The translations under genes were made by a program, and so were the position numbers. From NCBI RefSeq assembly GCF_947623445.1, contig NC_135240.1, positions 28,644,001 through 28,708,000 on the forward strand: a stretch of DNA of 64,000 nucleotides, given 5' to 3'. The number at the start of each line of letters is the position of its first letter. Within the stretch, counting starts at the first letter, position 1. Below, in pieces: positions 1-13,221 of the stretch. The notes under the pieces were generated by a model. That model saw only the letters and a list, made by a program, of their open reading frames with translations, was not told the DNA's origin and made no database searches. This DNA comes from Clavelina lepadiformis. Lineage: Eukaryota > Chordata > Ascidiacea > Aplousobranchia > Clavelinidae.

Positions 1-212
1 GGATCACGTGACTCGACTTTGCTGCTGCTCTCTGATTGGTTGAGGCGTCTGGCCATTTGCCGCCTTAACTCGACTTTGTTGACGTGGAGAGGTTCCCGGA
101 GATGGGCCTCGCCCCACATCACGTGATAAGCACGAGTCACGTGCTTACTAAAAATTGAAATGTATGACGTCAATCTGTGCATGCTACCATGGGGTCATCA
201 GGTGTAATAACC

Positions 213-3200
213 TCACCTTATATTGACGTCATAATTCCTTATTACCCTCCTCCGGCTGCTGTCAATTCTCGTCATTCGTCTGCTACGTAAATGCTCAATG
301 ATCCCACGCCATTCTTGCGTCATTGGTGCGTCACAATCTCCTCTGTCTTGCTTTCCTTTGCGTAAGGTCGCCACTTGCTTCTGAGCTCGTGACGTCAACC
401 GCTGTTGCGTCATCTTCTCGCTCGGCAAAGAGACTGAGGTCGACATCCGGCGCTCGCTGCCCTCTGTGATGTCAGAATGGGCAGGGTAAGCGGTTGAAAA
501 GGAATTCGTCTGCAAAATAACACGTCCATCAAGTCGCCAACTCTCGCGATTTCCATGTAATGACGTCATTATTACGTGGATGAGCGGAGGCGGGGCGGGG
601 AGAGATGACGACGTTATTCTTACGTCAGCATTTGTCTTTTCTCTGGAAGCTGAGTCATCAAATAAGGAGTGACTCATCGATGTGGACTGACGGGACTGAT
701 TAAGAAAATAGAAGGTAAGCCCCCTCTTGAACAAAGGCGATTATGACATAACTTACATGAAGAGCTTGGGGAGTAGGAGAAGATGTGCCGGAAGACTCAT
801 CGTGAAACAGTAGCTGTGTAAAAATTAAAACTGGATTAAGCAACACATATACTAGCTCAGAATAAGCTACATTACACATTTCACTTCAATGTGGACAAAT
901 AAACAAGTTATCCCACCGATTCATTTGACGTGATTGTGCTAACTCGAACGTCATTTCCGGGCAGGGGAGCAGCTGAAGGAAGTGATGTCATAGAATGTCT
1001 TCTGGAGGCAGAGCTGGCTTTAGTTTCAGGGTTTTGCTATAAAAATACCATCTGTGCCAATTGCCATATATTTCACTGTTTGTATTTTTACAATCGTTTC
1101 AATTCCCAGTTCGTTGGACCTCATGATGTCGTCTTATTCTTACAAATTATTCTATTTTCTAGTTTTTAATGGAAGTCGACTTTTCAGGTCTCCTGCCTTT
1201 GCATAAAAAATAACCATTCTGATCATTTTCGAACTAATTTCAATTCCCCATTTTCTATTAAAAACGAGACAAAATCAGAAAATAATTTGGAAAATTCCCG
1301 GCTTTAGAAGCAATAAATTTTGAAACAAAACCTGGACACTCAAAAGATATGAAAATAATTTCACATTTGGAATAAATATTTCAAACTTCTTCACATGCCA
1401 CACCAGACTATTTCCAATTGAAAAATCATGAAAAATGGAAAGTCTAAAATACTAGCTCAGAATAAGCTACATTACACATTTCACTTCAATGAGGACAAAT
1501 AAAAAAGTTATCCCACCGATTCATTTGACGTGATTGTGCTAACTCGAACGTCATTTCCGTGCAGGGGAACAGCTGAAGGAAGTGATGTCATAGAATGTCT
1601 TCTGGAGGCAGAGCTGGCTTTAGATGGAGTTGAAACAGATGTGCTTGTCTCATCCAGTTTATCACTGACTCGGCACAGACTGACTGACTTCACTGGTGTC
1701 AAACTTTGCTTGGATTCCTGGTGTGACATATTTGCATGATGTGAGTTATACACGAGGATTATCTCCTTAACCTAGCATACAGCTGTAACCACTAACAGAG
1801 CCACTTAGAGATGTTGAGCTGGACACAGATGCTTCATCGACCAGAACTGACTCTGCTGATGAGGGGACGTCAACTGGCTTCTTCCTGGTGATGCTCACCG
1901 AGATCATCACTGGATTCGGAGGAAATGTCTCTGAAGAAACTATTTCCTCATCCGTGCTCGATGGCAAAGTTGTTGACGATAGAAGAGATGAAAGCTACCA
2001 ATTGTTTTGTCATGATGACCTCACAGGTGGTAACAACATGAGATATTCAGACGATAATTATGAACGAGCTTCACCCTTTCTGACGAGCTGCCACTAGTCT
2101 GGGAGCACTCGGTCACATTCGGGGTCACCACTTCGCTCTGATCAGGGGATCCACCTTTAGTTTCCCACGAAGAGAAGTAAGAAGATGAATCTCTGCGACT
2201 GCGCGTTGCTTCCTGCGTTATATAACGAGTGGTATCTCATAATAGGGCGATGTTTGATAAAGTTTTCATTTATTGGATTGATTAAAGACAGAAGTTGAAG
2301 GTGGGATCACAGTAACCAATGTCGTCAGTGATCTACGGCAACATTCCAAAATATTGAAAAAGCTTATTTTCAAATAAAGATATTGACAAGATAATAAACT
2401 TTGCAAAATTCATCGATTGCTTTAATAAATTCATCTCTAACACTTGAGAATTTTGTCACTTTTAACTTTTTCTGGTTTCAGGGTTTTGCTATAAGAATAC
2501 CATCTGTGCCAGTTGCCATATATTTTACTGTTTGTATTTTTACAATCGTTTCAATTCCCAGTTCGTTGGACCTCATGATGTCGTCTTATTCTTACAAATT
2601 ATTCTATTTTCTAGTTTTTAATGGAAGTCGACTTTTCAGGTCTCCTGCCTTTGCATAAAAAATAACCATTCTGATCATTTTCGAACTAATTTCAATTCCC
2701 CATTTTCTATTAAAAACGAGACAAAATCAGAAAATAATTTGGAAAATTCCCGGCTTTAGAAGCAATAAATTTTGAAACAAAACCTGGACACTCAAAAGAT
2801 ATGAAAATAATTTCACATTTGGAATAAATATTTCAAACTTCTTCACATGCCACACCAGACTATTTCCAATTGAAAAATCATGAAAAATGGAAAGTCTAAA
2901 ATACTAGCTCAGAATAAGCTACATTACACATTTCACTTCAATGAGGACAAATAAAAAAGTTATCCCACCGATTCATTTGACGTGATTGTGCTAACTCGAA
3001 CGTCATTTCCGTGCAGGGGAACAGCTGAAGGAAGTGATGTCATAGAATGTCTTCTGGAGGCAGAGCTGGCTTTAGATGGAGTTGAAACAGATGTGCTTGT
3101 CTCATCCAGTTTATCACTGACTCGGCACAGACTGACCGACTTCACTGGTGTCAAACTTTGCTTGGATTCCTGGTGTGACATATTTGCATGATGTGAGTTA

Positions 3201-6200
3201 TACACGAGGATTATCTCCTTAACCTAGCATACAGCTGTAACCACTAACAGAGCCACTTAGAGATGTTGAGCTGGACACAGATGCTTCATCGACCAGAACT
3301 GACTCTGCTGATGAGGGGACGTCAACTGGCTTCTTCCTGGTGATGCTCACCGAGATCATCACTGGATTCGGAGGAAATGTCTCGGAAGAAACTATTTCCT
3401 CATCCGTGCTCGATGGCAAAGTTGTTGACGATAGAAGAGATGAAAGCTACCAATTGTTTTGTCATGATGACCTCACAGGTGGTAACAACATGAGATATTC
3501 AGACGATAATTATGAACGAGCTTCACCCTTTCTGACGAGCTGCCACTAGTCTGGGAGCACTCGGTCACATTCGGGGTCACCACTTCGCTCTGATCAGGGG
3601 ATCCACCTTTAGTTTCCCACGAAGAGAAGTAAGAAGATGAATCTCTGCGACTGCGAGTTGCTTCCTGCGTTATATAACGAGTGGTATCTCATAATAGGGC
3701 GATGTTTTATCGTAAAATAAATCTATCATAATGTTGTGTTGGCCACAACTGCAAAGTTCACCGATGATGACGACAACGCCTTCCTGCGCAGGCTCACGTC
3801 CGACCTCATACTTCTCGCGGCTTTCATCGGTGATGGAGGTTCCGGGATGTTCTCTCTGGTCGGAGTTCCAAAATGTTGAACTAGACGCAGCAATGTCAAT
3901 GGTAAATGGTACTGAGGTAAAATGGACGCCTCATACTGATAAAAGTTATCAAGTCCATCAAAATTTCCGCAACTTTCAAAAGAATGAAACCTGAAACACG
4001 ATCTCACCTTTGTGCTTAGCAGTGTTCAAGCTAGGTTGGCTCGGCGTGATCGTAATGAGTGAAGATCTTTGCATGACTTTTAGAACTTGCAATGATTCCC
4101 GACGCATTTCTTCACTTGACTTGACAGGATTGGCCCTTTAAGCATAAATGTGACGCGTCTCTTTCAATAAGAAGTCCACAATTTACTGCTTATTACTTAC
4201 AGCCACAGTTCAAACGCAATCAATCAAGCGCTCATAGATTATGGGAATGAAACCTTATTTAAATGAACACCTGAGACCAGGCAGCGATGAGTTCTTGGCT
4301 TTCAGCTGGTTTATGGTGTCGGTCATGCTGACTGGTCGGAGAGGGATTTCCCCAATCATAGAAAGTTTTCGAAAGTCATCGATCAAGTCGGGATAGAGAT
4401 TCTCATCGGCAGCTAATCAAAGAGCAGAGTTAACTTTCATTCTCAGTTCTTTAAATTAACAGAAAATCTCGCAGATGAACTTTGCAAGTGGCCACACAAG
4501 CAAAGTATCGTCGCTCTACATGAAAAGACATCATATAATGAGCCACCTTGTTGGGATCCTACTGTGGAACCAAGTATTTGAAGCTCCCGAGATTGTTTTG
4601 ATGATCTGAAATTTCAAAGAATATTCAACGAAGGTTGAGTTGGCGGGATCAAGACCAACCAACCTTGCCCCAGGATGCTGCAGCCAAGCCGAGGAGCTAA
4701 AGTCATCATTCTTTGAGTCATATTGAAGCTTTTCTTCATCTGCTGTGTCCACAAAACTTACTTTGACGTCATCTCGGAGTTTGGTAGCAGCTGCAGAGAA
4801 GAGGATTTAGCACACAGTGTGGTGGTGTGTCATATCATCAGTCTAAAGTGAAAGCACGATCGATACTGACATGAAATAATTTGGTTCGGCAAAGTTTTAT
4901 CAGGACTCTTTCGGCGCTTGCTCTTACTGAGGTTGGCGGACTTCTTTTTGTGCCTCTTCCCTTGACTGCTGCAAAATGTGTAAATTATTCTAACTTAACA
5001 ATAAAGCACGTAATACAGCACATGCCAAATATTGATAAACCTTTTGTCTTTTACTGTGGTCTCTCAAGACATTAAAATAGGTCAAATATTTCTGCAGCAA
5101 CAAATGCAGCACATTTCTATATTTCTGCGTTCGCTGCCATTGTCAAAACGATGCAAGCCGAATGAAAAAAGCTTAAACAAGATAACCTCTTTTCCATTTC
5201 TACTTTCGCTTTCGGTTCATCGACGGGTAAATCTTTCTTCTCCAAGACCTTATCTGGAAGAAGAGGAATGATGAATCCCGCCCATATCTGCACAAACATG
5301 CAACTAATGTCACGACCAGCGCAAGCCATGAAGTGAACGTGTAAGATGTGTGCATGGAGTTGGTGTTGGTTTGTGTTAAGCCTGTTGTGGATCTGAGAGA
5401 CTCACCGGGATGTCAAGTATCGGGATCCCGGCGTCGACGAGCAGACCGCGCATCTTGTCCGTGGCATCCTGCTCACCAGCCTTGCTCCCTCGGTAGCTGT
5501 TGATGTTGAGAGCACGCGAGATCAACAGGAGACGATCCTCATCAATGAAGGTCGAGAAAATTTTAACACGATGAGCGGCTGCAGTGAGAATTGTCTCATC
5601 CGTGTGGAAAACTCCTCCATCCACGTCATCAGCTGGATGCAGGAATCCCGGCATCAGCACATCCATGACAACATCCTGGATGAAGAGTGACAACAAACTT
5701 GAAACATTCTTATGACTTATTACGTCACAATCCAATTTACTTTCAGCAGGGAATCGTCAAACTTGCTCAAGCATTCAGCGGCTGCTTTTTGCAACGAAGC
5801 AAAACCATGGGAGAGTAGTGGTTTCATGAGATACGCAAAAACTTTTTCTAAATTTGCCGAGAATAACTTTCTGCAAAAATTACAAGTCTGTGTATAAGTT
5901 TAGTGAGTTTGACACAAGTACCGGCTGAAGCTAAAACTTCTGCTCACACAGAGTTTTGATCGATGTCTTTCTTCTTGCAAGCGTCATGTATCAAGCTGAT
6001 GTAGCGGCAAATTTCGGAAGAAACATTGGAACCAGCGTGCTGCAACTCCTCAGCCACAGCAAGCAAGCCCTGCTCTAGGTCCTGCGTCGTGATTATGTCC
6101 GGACACCAGTGCATTTGATTTAGTTCATCGACTAAAAGTTCGAGCTCATCTTTTTCAACTTCTTCAATTTCCTTCTGTGCCTTCCGTTGCTTTCTAATCT

Positions 6201-9200
6201 CTTTCAACTGCTCCTGATTACGACATTAGAAATCTTCACTGACCACAGGAATGCTCTAGTCCAGGTGGTGAGTTAGCACTAACTGATTTCAGTTTACTAA
6301 TTAAAAGACATTAGATGACGGCGCAATACTGCAAGTTAAAGAAGAATTTCTATAAAAATTTCTGATCGAATCCAAAAAGAATAAACTTGTAAGCAAATTG
6401 CCCCAAATCGTGATGCAACAATGACACGATTGATGCTGGAATGCTCCAAACAAAACACGATTTGTGACCAACCTTCGCCTTTAAGTGAAACGATTTCCGT
6501 TTTTTTTCTCTGGGATTCCCCTGCTTCTCTTTGATGACGAGCTCCAACCTCCCTTCTTCTCTCCTCCCTTTCAAATATCTCTTCAGTTCCAGCTCTCTCT
6601 CCTCCTTGACCCTCTTCCACACCGTGCCATCCTCTCCTAGGATAATGGGACTTTATTAAGCTTCAGTTTTCTTTGTCGTTTAAAATCCTCTCCAAAGAAA
6701 AACTCACGGTATTCATAATCCTCCATGTCTGACCACTCGTCTTCAGGCGTCGTATCACAATCTACAATCCTCACTTCGTCCCAGGACACTTAAAATACAC
6801 CGGTGATGTCGCCATGTGCAAGTGAGTCATGTCCTTACATAACATACATCAACTTACGATCATCCTCGTCCATATCTTGGAAATTCTTGTCATTACAACC
6901 TCCCAATGAGAACTGGTCAAAGAAGTTAGGGGGTGGGTACACAGTCTGCACCCTGTCCCTGATCACAGAGTTGGGGATGAAACCATCTGGGGCAACTGGG
7001 TACTTTGCCATTTTGTTGGGGTCCAATCCAGACACTGCACAAAGACACATTGCGATAGGTGCCAGGTGGACAATATCTTGAGCAATTCAACATTTTACAT
7101 CGATAAAAAAACGAGATCCCACCAAACTTTTCAGCCTTGTCTGCTCTTCTCATGACTTTGCTGTCATCCTTCCAAACCACACTTTCAACCTCACTCACCT
7201 CCTGAAGCAGAATATCTTACAATATATCCTTGCCTCCTATAAACTGACATAATAGAAAAAGTCGGCTTCACCTCCTCCTTATCGGGGACAAAGAGACTGC
7301 AGATGGTTGGTCTTCTCTTATTTTTGCGCTTGGAATATGAGCGCATCAATTCCAATTCTTCAAGATCATCTGGTTGGGTTGTTGATGAAGGTATCTTTGA
7401 AATGTCAAAGGATTCTGCACAAAAAGTATCAAGAAAGATTTCTTTGAAGTAGGACGAATGTTTGTATGTTTCATGCTCACCTTTGCGATCTTCTTCTTGA
7501 GCATGAGTCACGAAGAACATGTTCTCAAGCGGTCCGTCCATGGGGATTGGCGTTTCTGGCTCCACCTCAAAACTTCCGTCATCAACATTATCAAGTATCT
7601 TCCTCAGATAATCTGTGGGAAGATAATGATGAGCCTCTACCTTCACGATGTAGTTGCTCAAAGAGGCGAGCAGGTCCCTTCCATTTGCAAAGCACACTGA
7701 TGGTATGACATAGCCAAGCAGTAACTCGCGCACCTTAACACAAAAGTTTTGCGTTATTGGAAGGTATTTGGTAGAACTGAATCAATCAACAACTTTGTTC
7801 GCAGAAGAGGACATGGATCGTACCAGCAGACCGCAACTATCCCATATTTTGATGGACATATCGGCAGATGAAGAAACAAAAAGTGACAGTAGATGGGATT
7901 CCCCTACACTGGTCACCTCAGCCTTGTGTTGGATTTCCCGATCAATTGCGATGCTTTTCATTGCTGTCACGATGACACTGCTGTTGTCCACTTTGATCAG
8001 TGCTGCAGGAAGCGGACAGAGAATTATAGAGCGAGCCAAATTGAGGGGACTCGATAAAACTCGACAAACTCATAACCTTCTTGGGCTGAGCGGATGGACT
8101 TCCAAGTCATCTTGACCATATCAATATTTCCAGTCATGAAGCCGTAAAAAAGAAGGTTTGCTGCCGCAGCAAAGCATGTTGGCTGCCTCTCGCATCTGAA
8201 AGCTCTCAGTTTTTGTAGAAGAACCTGAAAATAATGATCCATTGCATTGTTCATAAACAGGCAAATGGGCACCACCTAGATACCTCGAGTCTGAAGGGCG
8301 AGCTCGTTGATGTGAGGGAAACTCCCCAGATTATCGTCATTTTGTCCGATCCTATCGAGATAAGAATGTTTGGGATGATTTTGTTGCTTTCATCAACAGA
8401 AAAAGTTCCCTCAAATGGCACATACTGCAAGCTCACTTCACCAGAATGTGCCTGGAGCAGAGCTTAAAGCAATTCAGTGACTTTGATCAAGTGCGTTAGA
8501 AATAAATCCAAGGCACGCTGTTCACCTTTTTGTCCTGCATTGTGAGAAAGGGGCCAATAGCATTGATCGAGCTCTTCCTCCGTTGAGTCGTCTGTCTACG
8601 ACCTTCTCGACGTGCATATGGAACTGAAACATCTGAAACATTTTAAAACTTGAAACCTTCTTGCAGACACTGCTTTGTAAAAGTTGAAGTGCAGGGAAGC
8701 AAAGGTAACCCTGCTTTTTATGACAATGTTAAATAATACCAGTAATTTACTGCATATCAACTAGATCATGGGTGTCCAACCTTTTTGGCCAAAGGGCCAC
8801 ATTCGATTTACGAATGATTGCGCGGGCCACTTGAGTGTTTACAGCTCAATTCTAATTAAAACCCTCACACCAAAATTCTAATTTCAGAAATACATTGTGA
8901 TGCAATAAAATTAACTTGAACAGTTGTGCACACCTGCACGAGGGACTATAGCATATTACCTATCTATTGCTCTATTATCTGTATTATTTATTATCTCTGC
9001 TATGAATTGCTCTATAGCAGTGGTTCTTAAACTGGGGGGCGTGTAACATTCATAAGGGGGGCGCAAGAGATGACAAACTGTCTATTATATGAGCTATGTC
9101 TAAACATGCTTTCTTGACTTTCACTATAGGTTCATTTTTACTAAAATTTTAAAGTGTGTCACGATGGCAATTTTACTTTTGAGATTTGATTCTGAAATAC

Positions 9201-12200
9201 GTCAATTGTTACGTCATAATATTTGTTGTCTCTCCGCGTTGAAGCGTATTGTTTTCCTTTACTCATTCATGCAATCCTAGCTCGACTAACTGTTCTCTTT
9301 TAGCGCGACCTGTTTTTCTCACAACGGGGGACGGTGTAACAAGAAAAACTTTTACAAATGTATCACTTGTAGAAATACTTAATTTACACTAAATGCATTT
9401 TCTTTAGTTTTACAATTATGAAGTACACAGAAAGCCAGATGTTTTTGCTACTAACCTGTAAATATCCGATCAGTTTACGAATATATAATTTTCGAGTCAT
9501 TAACGATTGAAAACTTGTGTGCAGTGTCGGCCACACATAATAAAAATAGTAATGTCGCGCACCCGGTTTAAATACGGTAAAACCAACGTCAGCCAATATT
9601 AAAACCGTAAAATGAAGTAAAACTTAAATTTAGTATTGATTTAATAACCAGGTATTTTAGTAATTAAACTAATTGTATTGACACAAAATGAGTGGAAAAA
9701 AGAGAAAATATGACCAAAATTATCTGACGTATGGCTTTATAGATACCACAGTGAACAGAAAAGTCATACCGCAATGCGTGATATGCTTAGAAAAGCTAAG
9801 CAACGACGTTTTGAGACCAAGTCGTTTGCAGCGTCATCTTCATGAATATAAAGACAAAACCTAGGAACAAACTTGACTGTGCAGCCGACCTAAGATGTGC
9901 ATTATCTTCCACAAAGCCTCGAATTAATCGTTTGGTTTCCCAAAAACAACTACATCCTTCTCATTAATGAAAGTTAATTGAAAATAAATTGTTGTTTTGT
10001 TTAATGCTTTTTTATTTTGCAATGAGGGGGGGCGCGAAATTTTTAGGTACCGTCAAGGGGGGCGTGTGCCAAAAAGTTTAAGAACCCCTGCTCTATAGTA
10101 TATAGAGCAATAGACAAAGAAAGCAAACAATAAATTCTAACTTCCCGGGATGTAAGTTCGCTAAAAATTATGTAGGCGATTCAGTTGATAATATAAGTAC
10201 AGTATTTTCGAAAAATACCGTGCGGGCCACGGGTTGGACACCCCTGAACTAGATACTGTATTTGTGTCAAAATTTTCTCACTGTCTTCTTGGCTTTCCCC
10301 ACCATCGTAAAGTTTTATGAAACCATTTTCCATTCCGATAAATATCCCCTGTTGTCTTTGACCTGCACCACATATACATATATAGCAAAACTGTAACATG
10401 TGGAACTGCATGAATGGAGCTAAGCAACATAAAATGCACAGAATGTGTTCCAGAAAAAATCAGATTCTAAAATATTTGAGAATGAAAACAGTGACATGTA
10501 TATAAAGAATTTATTCGAAACTGAACGAACTCACCTGTTACAAATCCTTCATCACCAAGGTATATCTCCATGGCAACTACAGAGCATATCTGGATAAGAC
10601 ATCATCAAATGAATGAGAAAATGACAATTGGAGCAAATTAAGAATAAGGAATCTGCTCACCTTAATTCTACCTTTCCCAGTGTTATGAATATTTGCAATT
10701 TGGCCAGGATTAACAGAACAATCGTACTCAACGAGGACACCATCAGATAGAACAACATAACAACCCTTCCTGGTGCTCTCAATGTCTAGGCCCACAGGTG
10801 GCTTGTCCAACTCGGCGGAGGGGTAAATGATGTTAAGAACCATTCCTGATGTAGGTGAAACAGCTATGATGCAGCGATCGTCTAAAACGCAAATCAGACG
10901 CCGATCAACAAAGGTCCGATCGGCAAAATGTGGGACAGAACTGTTGTTCATTTGGGCCAAGATATTGACCGTCTGCAGCTTATTGGAACCCGCTGACGGG
11001 GTCGGACTCTCATCTTCCACTTTATCGGCAAAACTAATTCTGCGAGAATTTGTGGCCTCTTCATCTACTGCTTCCACGGCCGGTAACCTTGTGCGACGGA
11101 TACAACAAAATCTGAAGGTTTCAGCAAACGAGCTTAAAGTGGCAAAGATGTTGTACAGGGAGTTCAAGTCAAATATCCGAACTTCGCTCTCAGTCAGATA
11201 AAACAACCGATCTCCGTGAACGACCTGCAGATAATTGATGTTTTCAGATAATGCCGTCTCGTTTGCTAATTGAAGCGTGTCCAGTCTCCACATTCGTAAA
11301 CAGCCGCTCATCTGTGACCATGATATGAGGATTGGATGATTAGTTATACTCAAGACTCCTGTGACCCCATCACGATGAGGAGAAAATTTATGAGCCAAGG
11401 CTCGGACCGCTGTAAAATGATTTTGTTGAAATGTGTGAACAATATAGGTTAGCTTCTGTTACAAGTATCAGTCATCAACATGCGAAATTGAGAAGATGTT
11501 CTAATGAAGTTTAAATAACCACAAATAATTGCCATATGAATGAGACATACCAGTGTTGTATACATGAATAGAGCCATCCCTCGCTGCAGTGATTAGGTAG
11601 GAGAAAGGTTTGTAGAAAGTACAAGATGTCAAGGAAGCTTTGTGTGTGTTGTCAATCATACCAATTTGCCTTCTAACGCTCATGCTCACCACATAGATGG
11701 TGTCATCGGTCAGTACAAAGAGGTTTTTTGATTTCTTGTCGTAAGATAGTTGGCGCACCCACTCCATTGTTTCTAAGAAAACACGATGAAAATACCATGA
11801 ATTTAAGCAAAAGGAAGCAATATGCACACAACGAAATCAAATGCCTCAAATAAACTACCAATAGAAAGGACGGCATGACCTTAATTAGTGATTAATGTAT
11901 CACTGAATACCCGCTACGTCACATTTTAGAAGGGGCTCTTTCATTTCTATTGGAATTCCAAAATCGATGATTCGAATTTTCCATGAAACTATGCTTCCTC
12001 TTCCTCCAGTGACCAGCTCATCAAAATCGTCGAGATAAATTATGCTGAGCACGCTTTGATCCAAAGGAAAACGATATTTTTCCTCAAATGTTACACCATT
12101 ATATCCCCGAATTGTCATGTCATCGCAATAACCTTAATCAAGCTTGTTTTTATTTGACGAGCCATAAAAATACTATTAGCAGACAGTTCATTACGTTACA

Positions 12201-13221
12201 CCAAAATATACCGGCTTCATCACTAGCTTAGTTAATAGACCTTTTCCAAGATACTGTCTGTGTGGCAAGATTTTTACGATCACCTGTCAGCCTACTTAAC
12301 AATGGAAAATATCGACCCACTTTGATTCTTTTCTAAATTGGAAACGTTTCAGGCCTCACAGTTACTACTCAAACTTTTTCTGCATTTCACGTCAAATGCC
12401 ACGCTGATCATGCAAAGTGATCTCATGTCGAACAAAACCAATACGTAGAATTCAACGCACTGTCGAATAAAAACCAGGCAAAAGTTTTTCAATAGTTTTT
12501 GTTTACTGTTAGGAATTCCTATTCTACCTACACGAACAAAATCTTTACAAGTCGATGCCTAGAATATTTGCATTATAAAAAGAATCAAAGGGAATAGAAA
12601 ATTTCCATCGTTAAGTAGGCCGACAGGTAATCGAAAAAATCTTGCCACCTAAAACAAGATGACAGCCTTAACTCCAAAAGTGTCTATGGTTACTTAGCCT
12701 ACCTTAAATGAATGACAGGCAAAACTAAACTAAAGCAGAAGGGACTTAAAGTAAAAAGCTGAAATTTCCGAGTTACTAGACTAAAACTGGAGCTCAGACA
12801 AAGAAATTTACAGATTTTATCTAAAGTTTTCAATAAATTGAAATCCAAAGCATTATAACTCACCAATAAAAGCATTTTGGGTGTGGATCCAAAGTATATG
12901 ATTTAAATACTGACGAATTGGAGATTTCTTGGTGATTTTTGCTGACCCAGCTGTAGGATCGTATCTCCATTGAACAATAAAGCTTTCTCCACTATCGGCT
13001 GAAACGTAGTTCAGCAAATAATACTCAAAACCCTCTTTCTGGTCTTCATAAAAACTAGAGCTAAATATAGGGCTGGGATAATGAGACAATGTGTGTGCCA
13101 ACTGCAGCCCTGATTCGAAACAAAGTTCGCTGTCATTACCAGCATAGCGTCCACTTTTTAAAGTTTCCTCTATATCGTTTCTGGCCTGGGCCCATGTTTT
13201 GTAACCACGTTTCTTTGTCAT
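213..13221 (-). CDS. Large WD40-repeat protein, WDR87/WDR97-like
   Basis: I joined these exons by GT-AG sites with matching phase: 12864-13221, 11911-12132, 11551-11772, 10661-11409, 10535-10589, 10282-10362, 8526-8632, 8284-8451, 8077-8224, 7824-8002, 7481-7733, 7272-7414, 7123-7201, 6858-7034, 6708-6788, 6473-6636, 5950-6213, 5741-5866, 5406-5675, 5187-5287, 4928-4968, 4664-4790, 4547-4605, 4271-4412, 4008-4114, 3762-3880, 3527-3664, 3224-3446, 2969-3144, 2075-2212, 1772-1994, 1517-1692, optionally 917-1036, and 213-686. The product is about 2,030-2,070 aa. WD-type blades (GSIVSWKI, SDKMTIIWG, MSIKIWDS) fill the first ~700 residues. A block with APDGFIPNSVIR-like text, a charged helical stretch and a HEAT-like segment follow, then a Ser/Thr-rich tail. 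Order and motifs recall WDR87/WDR97-type proteins, often linked to cilia or sperm; this name is from memory and uncertain. The start is the first ATG in the 5' exon. A GT donor overlaps the stop, so a further 3' exon is possible. Confidence 0.75.
847..1448 (-). repeat. Tandem copy 1, internally deleted, with chimeric exon
   Basis: This is the downstream-most copy of the 1,452-bp unit that holds three exons of the WD40 gene. About 850 bp are missing, so the end of the third cassette exon is fused directly to intron sequence near 1022. The fusion leaves an open, phase 0 to phase 0 exon (917-1036, 40 codons) with an AG acceptor at its new 5' end. Confidence 0.85.
1449..2900 (-). repeat. Tandem copy 2 of three-exon cassette
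   Basis: Full 1,452-bp copy with exons 2075-2212, 1772-1994 and 1517-1692 of the WD40 gene (138 + 223 + 176 = 537 nt). The cassette starts and ends in phase 0, so it adds 179 residues without shifting the frame. It reads as a Ser/Thr-rich, probably disordered segment. Compared with copy 3 over about 805 bp I found three substitutions, all at synonymous positions in the exons. Confidence 0.9.
2901..3706 (-). repeat. Tandem copy 3 of three-exon cassette
   Basis: About 806 bp nearly identical to 1449-2254. It contains exons 3527-3664, 3224-3446 and 2969-3144. Similarity stops near 3706, inside the intron before the first cassette exon, which marks the duplication breakpoint. Confidence 0.9.
9018..10090 (+). 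mobile_element. hAT-type element nested in another hAT element
   Basis: It begins CAGTGGTTCTTAAACTGG and ends in the near-inverted AAAGTTTAAGAACCCCTG. The 8-bp duplication CTCTATAG lies on both sides (9010-9017 and 10091-10098). Untranslated sequence at about 9229-9390 resembles the leader of the intact hAT transposase gene at about 16417-16570, so the two are related. Only a short zinc-finger ORF remains of the transposase. Confidence 0.9.
9688..9864 (+). pseudogene. BED-type zinc finger remnant of a hAT transposase
   Basis: A 58-codon ORF starting MSGKKRKYDQNY. It contains CVICLEKL followed by RLQRHLHE, the C-x2-C...H-x-H spacing typical of the N-terminal BED finger in ZBED5-like hAT transposases. 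It stops directly after the finger. The catalytic region is absent from the element, so this is a remnant or, less likely, a free DNA-binding peptide. Confidence 0.75.
12240..12690. mobile_element. MITE-like inverted-repeat element in WD40 intron 1
   Basis: Two arms of roughly 80-100 bp match in inverted orientation. The left arm contains TGTGGCAAGATTTTTACGAT, near 12270; the right contains its near complement, near 12640. Both also hold CCTACTTAAC-type text and the ATCAAAG/CTTTGAT pair. No convincing target duplication was found, so the ends are approximate. A related fragment occurs at 35965-36060. Confidence 0.7.

Larger units (their letters stand above)
8767..10246. mobile_element. hAT-type non-autonomous element, with nested insertion
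   Basis: Termini form a 15-bp inverted repeat (CATGGGTGTCCAACC and its near complement). They are flanked by the 8-bp target duplication AACTAGAT (8759-8766 and 10247-10254), the hAT signature. No coding sequence of its own was seen. It lies in a WD40-gene intron (10281 to 8633) and hosts a second element at 9018-10090. The same terminal family recurs at 52408-52581. Confidence 0.88.

Noticed and set aside
1530..1739. Plus-strand 69-codon ORFs repeated at 2982-3191.
   Set aside because: They are antisense to WD40-gene exons that join in phase on the minus strand; repetition comes from the genomic duplication.
3762..3880. Alternative frame of this exon (STFWNSDQREHPG...).
   Set aside because: Open too, but the exon at 4008-4114 ends in phase 1 and selects the other frame, which continues into the cassette exons.
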